This document shows positions 12,644-24,242 of a stretch of 64,000 nucleotides of DNA, one piece after another. This stretch comes from Patellaria atrata CBS 101060 (Eukaryota > Ascomycota > Dothideomycetes > Patellariales > Patellariaceae): the NCBI GenBank assembly GCA_010093705.1, contig MU006115.1, positions 1 to 64,000 of the forward strand. Reading direction: 5' to 3'. The notes beneath the pieces are model-generated. The model saw only the letters and a program-made list of their open reading frames with translations, was not told where the DNA came from and ran no database searches. Each line of letters opens with the position of its first letter. The first letter of the stretch is position 1. The position numbers were made by a program, and so were the translations under genes.

Positions 12644-13332
12644 ATGGCTCGAAGCAGCGGAAGCTCCCTACGTGAGCAGGCAATTCACCAGAGGAGCATC
12701 GGAGCATCACCTTTCGTGTATTGGGCCATGAATATCCAAGAGAAACTGGTGAGTGATCTCCCCCTTCATCAGCGAACCAAGCCAGACTTTCCCAGCTGGA
12801 ATTACTACTACATTCCAGCCTCGTGATTTTGATGCCATATCCCGTGAACTAGGCCCTGATGTTGCGCTCTAGTCAACGCCGCTGTGGGCTCCCCTCATCA
12901 GCGCAGATGGGAAGGAGAAGGAATGGTTCGTCATCTACCGCCTGGAGTACGCCACGGTAGGTAAGTATATCTGGGAGCATGTCATTGCGAACAACAGTGG
13001 GTCCTCACCCCTAGTAGGTTCCTGAAGGGTGAGATGCTGATTGATAGCAGCCACTTGGCTCCCCAACGAGGTTGCTATCTTCCCTGAAGACAAGACCAAG
13101 TCACCAAGGAAAGGAGACCGGTAAGCTGGAGCGTTTTCCTATTTGTACTGAGAAGTCATCACTGATACTCTCTAGGCTCTCAGTGCGAGCTCCCCACCCG
13201 ATAGAAATCCAGACCCTAGAGGAGAGGATGGAGGAGACGGAGAAGCAGGAGTGCGATAGACTGCTCGTGGGACCAGTCTTGGATGAAGATGATTGGCTCT
13301 GGGTGGAGAACATAATGGCATGGTCTTCGTGA
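12644..13332 (+). CDS. Small orphan gene, four-exon model
   Basis: I do not recognise this protein. A four-exon model closes in frame: 12644-12748, 12873-12960, 13051-13120 and 13176-13332, giving 139 aa. Each junction uses a good fungal splice site (GTGAGT..CTCTAG, GTAAGT..AGCAG, GTAAGC..CTCTAG). The spliced protein reads sensibly: STPLWAPLISADGKEKEWF, then ATWLPNEVAIFPEDKTK, then an acidic C-terminus with EERMEETEKQECDRL and DEDDWLWVENIMAWSS. There is no signal peptide or membrane segment. The N-terminus is the weak part: the overlapping frame at about 12592-12728 also looks protein-like (INTERAAWLEAAEAPYVSRQF), so the true 5' exon may differ, or the gene may be a decaying remnant. Confidence 0.42.
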
Positions 13333-13693
13333 GAGTGGTGTGTGGCATGAGTTGCGGGTCCCCGACCAACAATCAAGTTCCATTTGAATTTAGGTTGGGC
13401 TCCGAAAGGAGAAATAGTTGTATCGATATCCTGGGAATCACTGATTCAGTTATTAGTTGGATGTCATTTGCTGGGTAGGATTACAGTAAACTTGCCTATC
13501 ATATAGTATGGAATAGTTCTTCTTGTATGTTCATATTTATCCTATGTGGGATAGGAAGAACCAAACATAGAACCATTCCACCCAAAATCTCTTTGCTCAT
13601 TCGTCTACCTGGGTATATTACGCAAAGTGACATCCAAAGCGCCATCACTAATATTTTATTGACATATGTAAAAGCAACTCAGGCCAAATTAGT
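13333..13693. other. Intergenic region
   Basis: 361 bp between the stop codons of the orphan gene and DBP8, which converge. No coding or RNA feature is seen. Confidence 0.5.
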
Positions 13694-15271
13694 TCAAACA
13701 ACTCGCTTTAACATCCCTTTCTTTCGCTTTCCAGTAACATCTCTGCCCTCTTCGATCTGTATCAACGCCTCACGTTTTTTCTCCCCAACGGGTTTCAGTC
13801 CATCTCTGATGACCCTGGTTTGGATATTCACGTCTTTCTCATCATAAGTGTCTAGCTTTTTACCTACTCTTTCCTCTATTGCGAAAAGGAGATCCAGGTC
13901 TCGCTGTCCGAGTAAAGTAACCGCTTCACCCGTTCTTCCGGCCCTAGCCGTACGACCACAACGATGTATATAGTCATCTGGATCTCGGGGCACGTCGTAG
14001 TTGATGACAAGTGCAACTTCTGGGATATCGAGACCTCTTGATGCTACATCAGTAGCAACGAGTATACGGGCGGCTTTTGCGCGGAATCGAGCTAAGTTGT
14101 TGATTCTTTCTGACTGCAGAAGTTTTGAGTGCAGAGCTGTAACTCTATGCTCAAGTAGTCGGAGCATGTGTTCGAGGAGGTTGGCTGTATTAGTTCGATT
14201 ACAGAATATGATGACAGATCGGTTGATATTCGCAGGTGTGAGTAAAAGCACATGGAGGAAAGCCTCTTTATGAGTAACATTGACTTGGAGATACTTTTGC
14301 TGCAATGTGTCTGGAATCGCAAGTTCTTCAGTATCAACTTCAGAAACAAATACTGGCGGACGATTCTTGGGCCTTGGAATCTCTTTAAGAGCACGGACTT
14401 CGGGAGTTACAGTAGCAGTAAAGAGACATGTCTGACGGTCCGTAGATGGAGGTAGAACAGATAAGCAAGTTTCTACATCTGGAAGCATGCTTCCTTGTCC
14501 GGAAGCGAGAAGTCGATCTGCTTCATCAAGCACGATGAACTTAACACGTCTAAGACCGCAGATCGTGTCCTCTCCTGAGTTGATGATATGATCAGCTAAT
14601 CGTCCTGGGGTGGCAATGATAATGTGTGGCCTCTGCGACAGCTGGATCGCTTGGGTTCTCATATCATCTCCTCCCGTTATGAGGATGGGTTTCAATGACT
14701 GGGGAGCAGATATTGCCCTAAACTGCTCAAATATCTGAAGAGCTAATTCTCTGTATAAGTAGTTAGCTTACCGCTTATATAGACGTACTTCATTTACATA
14801 CCGAGTCGCGGTCAAAACTACAGCAAAGATTCCAACGGGATCTTCAGCCCACTTCTGAAGGATTGGGACAGCAAATGCCACTGTTTTACCAGATCCAGTT
14901 CGGCTGCCACCAATACAATCTCTTCCTTTTAGGATTTCAGGTATGCAAGATTTCTGGATACCTGTAGGTCTTTTGATTGCCATAGCTGATAAGGAGGCTA
15001 TAAGCCAAGGGGCTACACCAATGGAAGCAAAGCTCACATTATCATCAGTAATGATATTCTTCCTATCAAAATGGGAAGTATTTTTGGTTGTGATCTGCGA
15101 TGCAGTTGGGATGATTGATTTTGCCCCTTGAGCGACTTCATCATTTGAAGGTGATATCTTCCTCCGCTTCCTTGATACCTGAGCATCCACATCTATGAGA
15201 CTGTCGCTCTCACTGGCATTTGAGTCAGCTAATGTCTGCCGCTGTTTGGGCCGAATCAATGAAGGGGCCAT
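13694..15271 (-). CDS. DBP8: ATP-dependent RNA helicase Dbp8
   Basis: Nucleolar DEAD-box RNA helicase orthologous to yeast Dbp8, needed for 40S subunit assembly. Exons are 14802-15271 and 13694-14750, split by a 51-bp intron with a CTAAC branch site; splicing joins LTATR to [10 protein letters not shown] within motif Ia. The product has 508 aa. Motifs in order: Q motif [10 protein letters not shown] (residue 81), SRTGSGKT (123-130), ATRELA (motif Ia), TPGRL (204), DEAD (232-235), FTAT (motif III), [12 protein letters not shown] (V) and [11 protein letters not shown] (VI). [12 protein letters not shown] in place of the usual AxTGSGKT is characteristic of Dbp8. Motif Ia has Ala where most helicases have Pro (PTREL), a mild oddity. 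The first 75 residues are polar with a basic RKRRK stretch. It diverges from MKK1. Confidence 0.95.
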
Positions 15272-18117
15272 GACGAGGTGTCTTAGTTACAGTATTCTTG
15301 CTTGCGGGAAAGCTGAGGATAGTCAATCAGATGGATATTCAGAGTCCTGTCTAGAAATCAGACGTCGTTCATTCTGAGATATGGTAGTCGCTCTGTAAAT
15401 TTTCAAATCGCTAAAATCAACCGAGGCTAATCCAAGGCACAAAAATTCCATCCAATTAGAATGCTAGTTTATCCCCAGGGTCTATCGTCCACTGTATCAT
15501 CCTTTAACCTACATCTCATACTCTTTCTGGAATTGATATTTCCCTTGAATTCGTGGAACTACAAATTTGATACTGATGGTCATCCTGAAACAGTTTTTCC
15601 AGCATCATGTTCAACCCAGGAAATCGTGCCAGCGTAGAGTCGCTTAATCATTCTGTTTAGACAAATCGTTGGCCGATTCCAAGCGCCGTCATCAAAATGT
15701 CACACTTCAAATTTCGCTTGCATCCTCGTACAAAACATAGCAACGCGGGATGGGAGTAAAAGGACTTCCAAAGTCTTCAATTCGGGTTGAATATTAGGAG
15801 CTTGAACTACGTTTGTGTTTCTGCCTTGATCCGACTAGAACTGTCATCTCCTCCGTCAATATTGCTATCCTCCACCTCCCAGAGGCTGGACTCGTCATCT
15901 CATATCGCTTCTGGATACGAACAGTACCACAGATTCCACATATGTCGTGCGTAATGCCCCCTCACCTTTCCCTTTCAACCGTGGTATTGGACATACTGTT
16001 ACCATTTACCAACCGTCGACCCTTGAATCCTGACGCAAAGGAGCATTAGCTCGGTCATTCTGATATTGCTTCTACTAAAGTAATATCAACATCTTACTAG
16101 ACGGCCTTTCTTTTGAGTCCGTAATTGTTCGGGTTAGAGTACCTGTGGTCATTTGGGTTTCCAGTACACGCTCTTCAAGCTTTTTCAGCCACCGAAGTTG
16201 TAATATATCTTCGAAGCATCCAACGTAAGCCGCATAATTAGTTTGTAACTTTTTCCGATTTTCCCTTTCTTACAAACGTCATTGAGCTCCCCCCCAACGA
16301 GAAGTTTTCAGAAAGGAACTATCGCTTTTCTAGGTCTTGTCCACCCCAAAGGTTTGAGGTCATGAGTGGGATGGGTGAGGGGCTTGTTGGTTTTTATCCC
16401 ACCGTCCTCCTACTTATTCCCGAAAGGGATCAACTATTCAAGTCCCGGTGCTTTTTCCTCCGGGATGTCGGGAAGCGATTTTACCTTTAGGCTTTTCCAC
16501 CAAGTCATTATCCACCGGAAGGTTGATGATTATTGGGGCGATGCTGTTGATCTTTGAGGGGGCCGCATCTAGCAGTGTTTAACATTATTGAAGTCGAACT
16601 GTGGAACAGAACCATGTGCTCCTATGAATGCGGTGCAAGGGAGAGGACTAGAAGGCTTAGCAAGGTAGGTTGACTTTCGTTATACAGTCATCGCGGTTCG
16701 GGAGGTACAGCATGAAGTCAAATGCGACGCTGGATGTACGCTTCTGTACCCAGTTGGTGGTAAATACTTGAGTAGTTGAAGCCACAAGTCGGAAAGTGCA
16801 GGCATATTGATTGAAATCAATACCCGACGGACGGTTCCTCTAGTGTTGGCCCAAGGTACCCCTTTCCCGGTGGGGTGGTACTGCTTGGGTCGAGAAGTTG
16901 AAGGTTTTGGTTTTGATGTCTATCATATCTTGTCTTCTCAGCCTTACATATCATGCTCGATAACTAACGGCCCGCGCATTGAAGGGCTTCTCAAGCGTTG
17001 TTGAAGTTGGAAAACGGAAAACGGTGCGATCAACTAGACTCTTGTAGGAGATTCTACAAAGATGGCCCCTGATCTTACGCCAATGAGAGCTGTGATCTTG
17101 TGGGGAGCGCAGCAGAGCGCTGGTTGTGTTGGCGCTTCTTGAAACAAAGCCGCCCAAAAAAGCCCCTAAAGCCCCTATGAGGCGTTGGTTCGTGCCTGCG
17201 GGATCATCAACCATCTCCAAAGTGACTCCACCACCAGCACCACACAAGGGCGGGCAAACGCTGCCACATCGAAGTCCGCCTTTATCTCCCCTAGTACGCC
17301 TAATAACTCACACAAACTTTCTCATTCTACCTCCTCGTTCACTCCGTCCTTTTACAACTTTTGCCCAGGTTGTTATAGACAACTGTCTGCAAGGAACCTC
17401 TCCTCCTCTCGCTTGGTTGCAGTTCTCCCCTTGTCCCACTTTGCTTTTCAGCACCTCTACAGAGCGAGACGTCTATCGACGTGCCACGACAGCAGGGCGT
17501 GATTGACTTGGTGCCTAGACTGCCTTGCATATACACCCAGAACGAACATACAAATTAAACCCCGAACTCTACCAGGAACGCTGTTGATCTTGTTCAGCAC
17601 CTCAATCTCGACAGGACCGCATCGAGTTGGGAGTTTGAGCGCATAGCTGTCCAGCCCACCAGTTCAGGCGTCCTACTAGACCCTCACGTACACCTTCTGA
17701 CTGTACATTTAAGAGTGGTTATCTGCTGAACCTTCAACATCGCTTTATATTCTTTGATCAGACATTCGACGTCTGTGTTCTACCTCCTTCCTTTTTCGAG
17801 CTCAGCCTAGGTCCCTCGGTTGAGCGCAAGATATCAAACTCGGAACACTCGAGCGCATAGAAAACACACCACCTTGTACAGGTTCAACTTGAAGACAGAC
17901 ACTAGAGAAAAGGAGGGAAATTTTACTCTTTATCGATCGTATATCTACCAAGAGAGAACAAGTAACATACGAGAAGTGTTGCCGCTGTATCGGTCTAGAC
18001 AAAGGGCTCTCAACGACCTAATCTAATTATTTTTGAACTCTCGGCTATCCTTGCAGATTGAGGCAAGAAAGTCAAAATAATAATACTTCAGCACCTAGCC
18101 CTCTTCCACGATCAAAT
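15272..18117. other. Divergent intergenic region and 5' leader of MKK1
   Basis: 2.8 kb between the divergent starts of DBP8 and MKK1. No coding exon is supported. Pyrimidine-rich sequence from about 17260 to 18057 is typical of a fungal promoter and long 5' leader; CTTGCAG ending at 18057, preceded by CTAATC-type sequence, may be the end of a leader intron. Confidence 0.5.
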
Positions 18118-19717
18118 ATGGCCTCCCCCGTTCCTCTCCTGCGACCTCCAGTTCCGGGTGCGAGAAGCAACAGTGGCAGTCGCACGCCACGTCTGGGGCT
18201 TGCTATTCCCCCTTCACCAAACGTCAGACCCGTAATAAATGGTACCTCGAGCGATGCATCAGTACCGCAGTTATCACGACCCGCTCCACCCTCACTTCGT
18301 CTAGCAACGCCCATGGGCAGTAATACCACACCGCAAGAAAGGACACATGCACAAAGACTACCGCCCCTGGTGATTGGCACGGGATTGTCTGCGAGTGGTT
18401 CTAGCGATGCAAGTGCACATTCGAGATCAGGGAGCTTTGGGGAGAGCCTGGCAAATGGATCGGTATCTGCAGCCTCGTCCTATGGATTAAATTTCGGAAA
18501 TATGCTTGGACAACCCCAAGCTGGTGCAGATCCCTTATCAGCCGTAGGATCCGTATATTCCGCTGGCGGACGTAGTGACGGAAGCACAGCTATGGAGAGG
18601 GAAGGGAGTACAGGCCTTTTACCTGATTTAGAAAAACTCAGTCTTGAGAAGGGCAGACCGTTGGATGTGGAAGATCTCGATGATGCAGGATGGAGAGCGT
18701 CGAGTAAGGAGGGAAAGATCCTCGAATTGGGAAGTCTGGGCGAGGGAGCTGGTGGAGCCGTTACAAGATGTATTCTGAAAGGAGGAAAGACAGTATTCGC
18801 CTTGAAGGTCGGTACCCCTATTTTATCATCTTTAAAAGCCGATCTAATGTCAAATTCTAGATTATTACTACAAACCCAGATCCAGACGTGAAGAAGCAGA
18901 TCGTTCGTGAACTTAGTTTCAACAAAAACTGCGCGTCAGATCATATCTGCCGCTACTACGGTGCGTTCATGGATGATAGCACGGGTACCATCAGTATCGC
19001 CATGGAATTCTGTGAGGGTGGATCGCTCGATAGTGTGTACCGCGAAGTAAAGAAGCTCGGGGGTCGTACAGGAGAAAAAGTTTTGGGGAAAGTCGCAGAA
19101 GGCGTTCTGAATGGACTCACCTACCTACACAGCCATCGGATCATCCATCGGGACATTAAACCCTCAAATATCCTCCTTTGCCGCAATGGTCAAGTCAAGC
19201 TATGCGATTTCGGTGTGAGCGGTGAGTTCGGAACGAAAGGTGATGCCAATACCTTCATTGGTACAAGCTATTACATGGCTCCCGAGCGGATCACAGGGCA
19301 GAGCTACACCATTACTAGTGATGTGTGGAGTCTGGGTGTCACTCTCCTGGAGGTTGCGCAACATAGATTCCCATTCCCTGCGGACGGGACGGAGATGCAA
19401 CCACGAGCAGGTCTGATCGATCTGTTGACGTACATTGTACGACAACCAATTCCGAAGCTGAAAGATGAGCCTGAGAATGGTATCAAATGGACGGAGAACT
19501 TCAAGTATTTCATTGAGTGCTGGTAAGTTGGGAATTGTTTCCGCTAGTATATGACTTTGGGGCGGAAGGCTAACAATGTCACTTTAGCCTTGAGAAGGAA
19601 CCACCTAGACGGGCTACGCCTTGGCGGATGCTTGACCATCCGTGGATGATCGAAATGAAAGAGAAGAGAGTCAATATGGAGCACTTCCTTAAGCAAGTGT
19701 GGGATTGGAAACACTAA
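18118..19717 (+). CDS. MKK1: MAP kinase kinase of the cell wall integrity pathway
   Basis: Dual-specificity kinase acting between Bck1-type MAPKKK and the Slt2/Mpk1-type MAPK. Exons are 18118-18807, 18861-19522 and 19588-19717 (493 aa). The first 210 residues are Ser/Pro-rich and probably disordered. The kinase domain then shows LGEGAGGAV (P-loop), VFALK (VAIK lysine, at the first splice junction), [10 protein letters not shown] (catalytic loop), CDFGVSG (DFG) and an activation segment running to TSYYMAPER. The fungal Mkk signature [17 protein letters not shown] follows. The final exon encodes the last helices ([11 protein letters not shown]). The second intron splits the Cys codon of FIECC and carries a GCTAAC branch site. 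The ATG at 18118 is the first in the open frame. The protein has the catalytic residues of an active kinase. Confidence 0.95.
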
Positions 19718-20227
19718 ACTCCCATCTTATCGAGCAATGTATGAAGCATGAAATATGGTATGGATGTCACGATTAGGACAAAATTTCAAATACCAGCTGG
19801 CTTTTTTGGGGATGATCTCTTTTTGAGAGATGATAAAGACTATTTTCTGGATACCTAGCTATGGTTCCAGGGTCCACGTGGGGAAGGGTGCACGTCTTGT
19901 GGACCAGGCATTTACGGCGTTCATGTTACTGCCCTTATCTGGTTTATTTTCTCTCGTCTTGACTGAACCGCAAGATTTCTTCGTGTATGGAACTTTTTCG
20001 TCAATTAATTTCATGGCTTTCACTCACACGTATCAAGATATCACCGTTAGCATCAATCGACTTCTTTGAGGACAAAATTGGTCAACGGAATTTATTGAGA
20101 GCTAAATCACATTGAAAATGACACCGGAGTAACCGTCTTTCTCCAGTACGCAACCCATTGTCAATTCTATATCATGTTGAGGAGCATAAAATTGTGTAAG
20201 AACAAAGGAAGTCTGTCATCGAGCCGA
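19718..20227. other. Convergent intergenic region
   Basis: 510 bp between the 3' ends of MKK1 and the glutaredoxin gene. Nothing beyond 3' untranslated sequence is suggested. Confidence 0.5.
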
Positions 20228-20681
20228 TTAAACGGCACCAGCCTCCTTGAGGAGCTCAGGAAGCTCTTGCTTTCGGCGTCTCAGATCAGAGTTTCCCCCA
20301 ATGTGCTTCTGGCCGATAAAGATGTTGGGCACGCTACGCTGGTTGGTAATGTCTTGAAGGGCATCTTGGAGGGCGGCACCATCCTCTATATAGGCGTTAG
20401 CAGCAGCTCCAAGAATGAAAACAGCTTACATTGCAGCTTGAGGATAGTGAGTTTACATACCGACTTGATCCATCTCGATGGTGTAGTACTTAGCTCCCAT
20501 CTCGGTGAGAAGAGCCTTGGTCGCTCTGCAGTATGGGCAGAAGGACTTGGAGAAGATGGCTGCGAGAAATCTGTTAGCAACACTGAAAGTTCCATACGGA
20601 TAAGAATCATCAGGAGAGTAACATACCGACAGCGTTGTCGTCGATGATCTGCTGAGCCTTGGTGTGTGCGGCAGAAGTCAT
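20228..20681 (-). CDS. Dithiol glutaredoxin
   Basis: Class I glutaredoxin, a small glutathione-dependent disulfide reductase of the cytosol. Exons are 20627-20681, 20461-20559 and 20228-20385, giving 103 aa, the usual family size. The active-site CPYC lies at residues 26-29 (FSKSFCPYCRATK), followed by the glutathione-binding RSVPNIFIGQKHIGG with the conserved cis-proline and the GGNSDL end. Introns of 67 and 75 bp have GTATGT donors, and the second has a GCTAAC branch site. There is no N-terminal targeting peptide, so it resembles yeast Grx1/Grx2 (cytosolic form). A TATATAT box lies at 20818-20824, about 140 bp upstream on the coding strand. The 627-bp upstream gap is shared with the divergent LMBR1-like gene. 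Confidence 0.95.
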
Positions 20682-21308
20682 GTTTGCTGCTGTTGGTCTT
20701 GTAGCTGATGTAGCTGAAGTTAAGAGTTGACGTAGGAAAGACAGGTTGGGCGATGGTTTGCTTTAAGGATAGGGAAAGAATAAAAAAAAGTATCCGCGGA
20801 CGGGAAAGAGGGGTTACTATATATGCTTGTGAATCTGGCTGCGCTGGCTTACAGATAGCTCTTGCTAAAGGGTTGGGTAGGGATGCTGCTGGAATGTCAC
20901 ACAGAAGTAGAGATGGAGGGTGAGTCGCACCTATCCGGATGATGCAATCGGAAATCCACTAGCTGCGCCGCATACGCCCCATAAACCTAAGAGATTTGAT
21001 TGATTAGGTTACGGTAAATCGCTTGCACGTGATTCCCTAGAATGGGGTCCGTCAGATCTCGCCCGCGGCAGAATCTCGGCATTAGAATGAGCGTCAACGT
21101 CAGTTTGAGGTGAAGGGAGAGTTGCATCTATTTCTTCTACGAATACGTACAGAATCGGATTATCAACATCATCTTTGAGCTTCTTTCACTCTTCCGTGGC
21201 ATCATATCATGGCGCGGTCTGTCTTTCTTGCTTGGTAATACCTTAAAGCTTTCTCCTTTATTGTAACTGCTGCTCCCTCACCGCCGAACGCTCCGCCGTG
21301 CCTCAATC
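20682..21308. promoter_or_regulatory. Bidirectional promoter region (glutaredoxin / LMBR1-like gene)
   Basis: 627 bp separate two divergent start codons. A TATATAT element at 20818-20824 fits the glutaredoxin side. No coding sequence is seen. Confidence 0.45.
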
Positions 21309-23381
21309 ATGTCGTCGACCGCTGGCTCGTCCGTTTTCTTCCTCCTTTCCATCCTTGTAATCTGTCTATTGGTTCTGCTTCTCCTGCGGTACTACCTTCC
21401 ACTCCGCACGACCCCCGCATATCTTCTCGTCCCTGTCTTCCTCGCCATAGCTCTACCTGCGAGCATCATACTGCTGGTGCCTATTGACCTTGCCTCCAGC
21501 GCCGGAACAGACACGGGAGGCAGTAGGGGAATATGGTTACCAGAGAGAGTCTTGCTCGTAGAATGGAGAATATGCTACTGGCTCACGTTTATGTTGACCT
21601 GGGCAATATTGCCTCTGTTGGGAGAGTATGTTGACTCTGGGTATCGTGAGCCTAAGGCGCGATTACTATATTCGCTCCATCAGAATGGACGATATCAACT
21701 CATGGTGCTCACTTCGGCTGTCGTTGGAGGCGTATACTTCTTCTGGCAGTCCGGGTTTCATGTCACGAGCTTGAAAGCTCTAGTAATGGCGCTGGCATAT
21801 GCCTGGGGCTTAATTCTAGCTATCTATCTTATGGGCCATGGGCTAGTCGCCCTACCGCGCAGACTCTGGAGAAACGCAAGCATCAGTGGAAGATTGAAGA
21901 GACTACAGTCTCATGCCCCTGGTGTCCATGAGAAACTGAACGAGGCGACGGAGAAGTTAGAGGAATACGAACAACAGGTGCTATTACTACAGCAGAGGAA
22001 GAATGGCACTGCCCGAGAGTTCAAGGACTGGATCGATGAGTTAGCGGAAACATCACCAGATCCAGAAATCAGAATATCTTCAAGTGCGAACACAAGATCA
22101 TCGCCGACTATACCTGCCGTGATAACAGAACGTTACCTCGCGGACTTGGCGCGAAAATTGAAAAGGGCAAGACACAAAAAGATGCGCTTTGTGGATGAAT
22201 GGAATCGATTAGTCCAGCGTGCTACTGAGACTCGATTGATACTCGATTCTACCACGTCCAAACGTCTCGAATTCGGCAAGGCGTCCCCCAATGCGTTTTT
22301 CCTCGACCGATACTCTTTCTTAACTCCTTACACTCGCTATCATCTTCATACAAATGTCATACCCTCCCTTTACTACACCTCAGGCGTTTTACTTGGCCTT
22401 GCATCCGTGTCCATCATTTGGTCCGAAATCGTTAAAGCGCTCGACCCCAAACTATCCATCGTAGGCCTCACGGTCGTGCACCACCCACGTAGCGACCGCG
22501 GTCAAATTGGCTTCGCCGGTCAAGCTATCGCAGGTATGTGGCTCCTCTACATGGTCGCTGCAGCCCTCTTCAGCATCACCGAGGTCAAGGTCTGGGGCAA
22601 CCGTGCTCTCGTCCGCCGCGGGACTTACGGCGAAAGCGCCTGCTGGTACTCCCTTCAGGTTGCCAAACTCACCGTACCGCTCGCATACAACTTCATCACT
22701 TTCGTTCCACCGAGTATCTATAAACAAACCACATTTTACGCCTTCCTAGGCAAACTGATCAACCTCACCCCATTGGGGTCAGGCTTCTCAAACTTCTTCC
22801 CGATCTTCATCCTGGTACCAGTATGTGCGACCCTTTTCGGCCTCTACGCTAAGATTAAGAACACCTTTGGCTTCGGTGGAGGCGTCATGGACGAAGATGA
22901 AGACGACGCGAACCCCAACGGTCTCGGCACCGGCGGATGGCGTGAAGGTCGCGCGCTCATCGAGCGTGAAACTAGCTCCCATAACGGATCTACTCTTCGT
23001 CTCGCGACTCGGGATAATAGCCCCGCACCCTCGGCCTACAGGGATGATCCTACTGGTGAACCCTCTCAACCCGCTTCCAGGGTTATCGGGTCGGCGCCAC
23101 GACCACAGGCGAGAGCACCGAGGGAAAGACGGGAGAGAGGGAGGCAGCCGGTAAACTTGCCGAACGAGGAGGAGGGCGGCTTCTTTGGAGATTTTGCACA
23201 TAGAGTTAAGAATACGTTCGAGACTACTTTTGAAGGGGTGCAGAGACCGAGGTGGATGGGTGGGGAGGAGGATGGGGCTGGGAGAGGGATTGGTAGTGGA
23301 GGTGCTGCTGCAAGTGGAGATGAGGAAGGATTCAGCTTCCTGAAGCTTTTTGGTGGCGGCCAAGGCAGGGTTAGGTTATAG
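21309..23381 (+). CDS. LMBR1-like multipass membrane protein
   Basis: Single-exon gene for a 690-residue polytopic protein of the LMBR1-like family, which in animals includes lipocalin receptor-type and lysosomal cobalamin-related proteins; the fungal function is not established. Hydrophobic segments begin at residue 8 (VFFLLSILVICLLVLLLL) and recur to about residue 515. A hydrophilic coiled-coil-like stretch of about 150 residues (HEKLNEATEKLEEYEQQVLLLQQ and following) splits the membrane region, as is usual in the family. The C-terminal 170 residues are acidic and Gly/Arg-rich, including RRERGRQ and a run of Gly-rich segments, and probably face the cytosol. The start follows a CAATC ATG TCG context. 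No intron is needed. Confidence 0.85.
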   Translation: MSSTAGSSVFFLLSILVICLLVLLLLRYYLPLRTTPAYLLVPVFLAIALPASIILLVPIDLASSAGTDTGGSRGIWLPERVLLVEWRICYWLTFMLTWAILPLLGEYVDSGYREPKARLLYSLHQNGRYQLMVLTSAVVGGVYFFWQSGFHVTSLKALVMALAYAWGLILAIYLMGHGLVALPRRLWRNASISGRLKRLQSHAPGVHEKLNEATEKLEEYEQQVLLLQQRKNGTAREFKDWIDELAETSPDPEIRISSSANTRSSPTIPAVITERYLADLARKLKRARHKKMRFVDEWNRLVQRATETRLILDSTTSKRLEFGKASPNAFFLDRYSFLTPYTRYHLHTNVIPSLYYTSGVLLGLASVSIIWSEIVKALDPKLSIVGLTVVHHPRSDRGQIGFAGQAIAGMWLLYMVAAALFSITEVKVWGNRALVRRGTYGESACWYSLQVAKLTVPLAYNFITFVPPSIYKQTTFYAFLGKLINLTPLGSGFSNFFPIFILVPVCATLFGLYAKIKNTFGFGGGVMDEDEDDANPNGLGTGGWREGRALIERETSSHNGSTLRLATRDNSPAPSAYRDDPTGEPSQPASRVIGSAPRPQARAPRERRERGRQPVNLPNEEEGGFFGDFAHRVKNTFETTFEGVQRPRWMGGEEDGAGRGIGSGGAAASGDEEGFSFLKLFGGGQGRVRL

Positions 23382-23770
23382 GGTTAATAGTGGAAGATTA
23401 AGGGGGCAGTAGGATAATGAGGTAAGGTGGGGCGAGAGATTAAGGTACGATGGTGAGGTGGACGGAGATAGAACTGGCGTTTTGATACCCTGTATAGAAT
23501 TGTGATCGTACCCGTAATGGAAGGAAGCTTGGACATATGCGTGCCTTCCAGCAGAAAATAAAGTTTAGAAATTTATTCACAACTTTAATTTAACCTCAAT
23601 GTTAGCTTTATAGTTTACTTCAACTCCTTCGTCGAGGTTTATTTCGTCTTCTGTGCGTATACATCCAATTGATACTTGGTGAAAAGTTTACTCCTTTGCC
23701 TTTAACTTTACGTTCCAGTGAATTTATCAAACATTCTCAGCCGACTCAATACCGAACCGGGGGGAGAAGA

Positions 23771-23793
23771 GGGGGGGGGGGGGGGGGGGGGGG
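23771..23793. repeat. 23-base G homopolymer
   Basis: An uninterrupted run of 23 G follows GGGGAGAAGA. Such runs can fold into G-quadruplex DNA and slip during replication; the exact length in an assembly is often unreliable. Confidence 0.9.
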
Positions 23794-24242
23794 AGTTGCC
23801 TAACTGATATCCGGTCTAACATAGTAAGTCAAACTTGAGCACTCGGATATCGATTCTTCTCCCATCCTTCTAAATTGGGATCAAGTGACATTGATGGATG
23901 CATATTACCGCAAACGTAAGTGGACTTATACACAAATGCTTATTTGCCAGCATCGAAGAGAAACCCAAATTTTCCATGCATAGTTTCAGATTTTCGGTAG
24001 GGGAAAGTTCGACGGTCGTCGAATACATCCTCCTTGTTCGTGAGCGGGTCGTGGTCTGTCTCTGTTGTTGGACGTTACGGTATGTGTAGCAGCGATTTCC
24101 GTATCGAAGTCAACCGTGCGGGCTTCTATTGTTCTAAGGGCTCTGGTGGTGGACATTACAATCTGCTGATTTTGTGCTGAGTTGTCATTATTGCTGTTTG
24201 CTAGCTATGATTGCTTGGGTGTTTCGTAGTCTGGTCATTTCG

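Noticed and set aside
20174-20647. Plus-strand frame of 157 codons
   Set aside because: It is the antisense shadow of the glutaredoxin gene, whose CPYC active site and splice sites lie on the minus strand.
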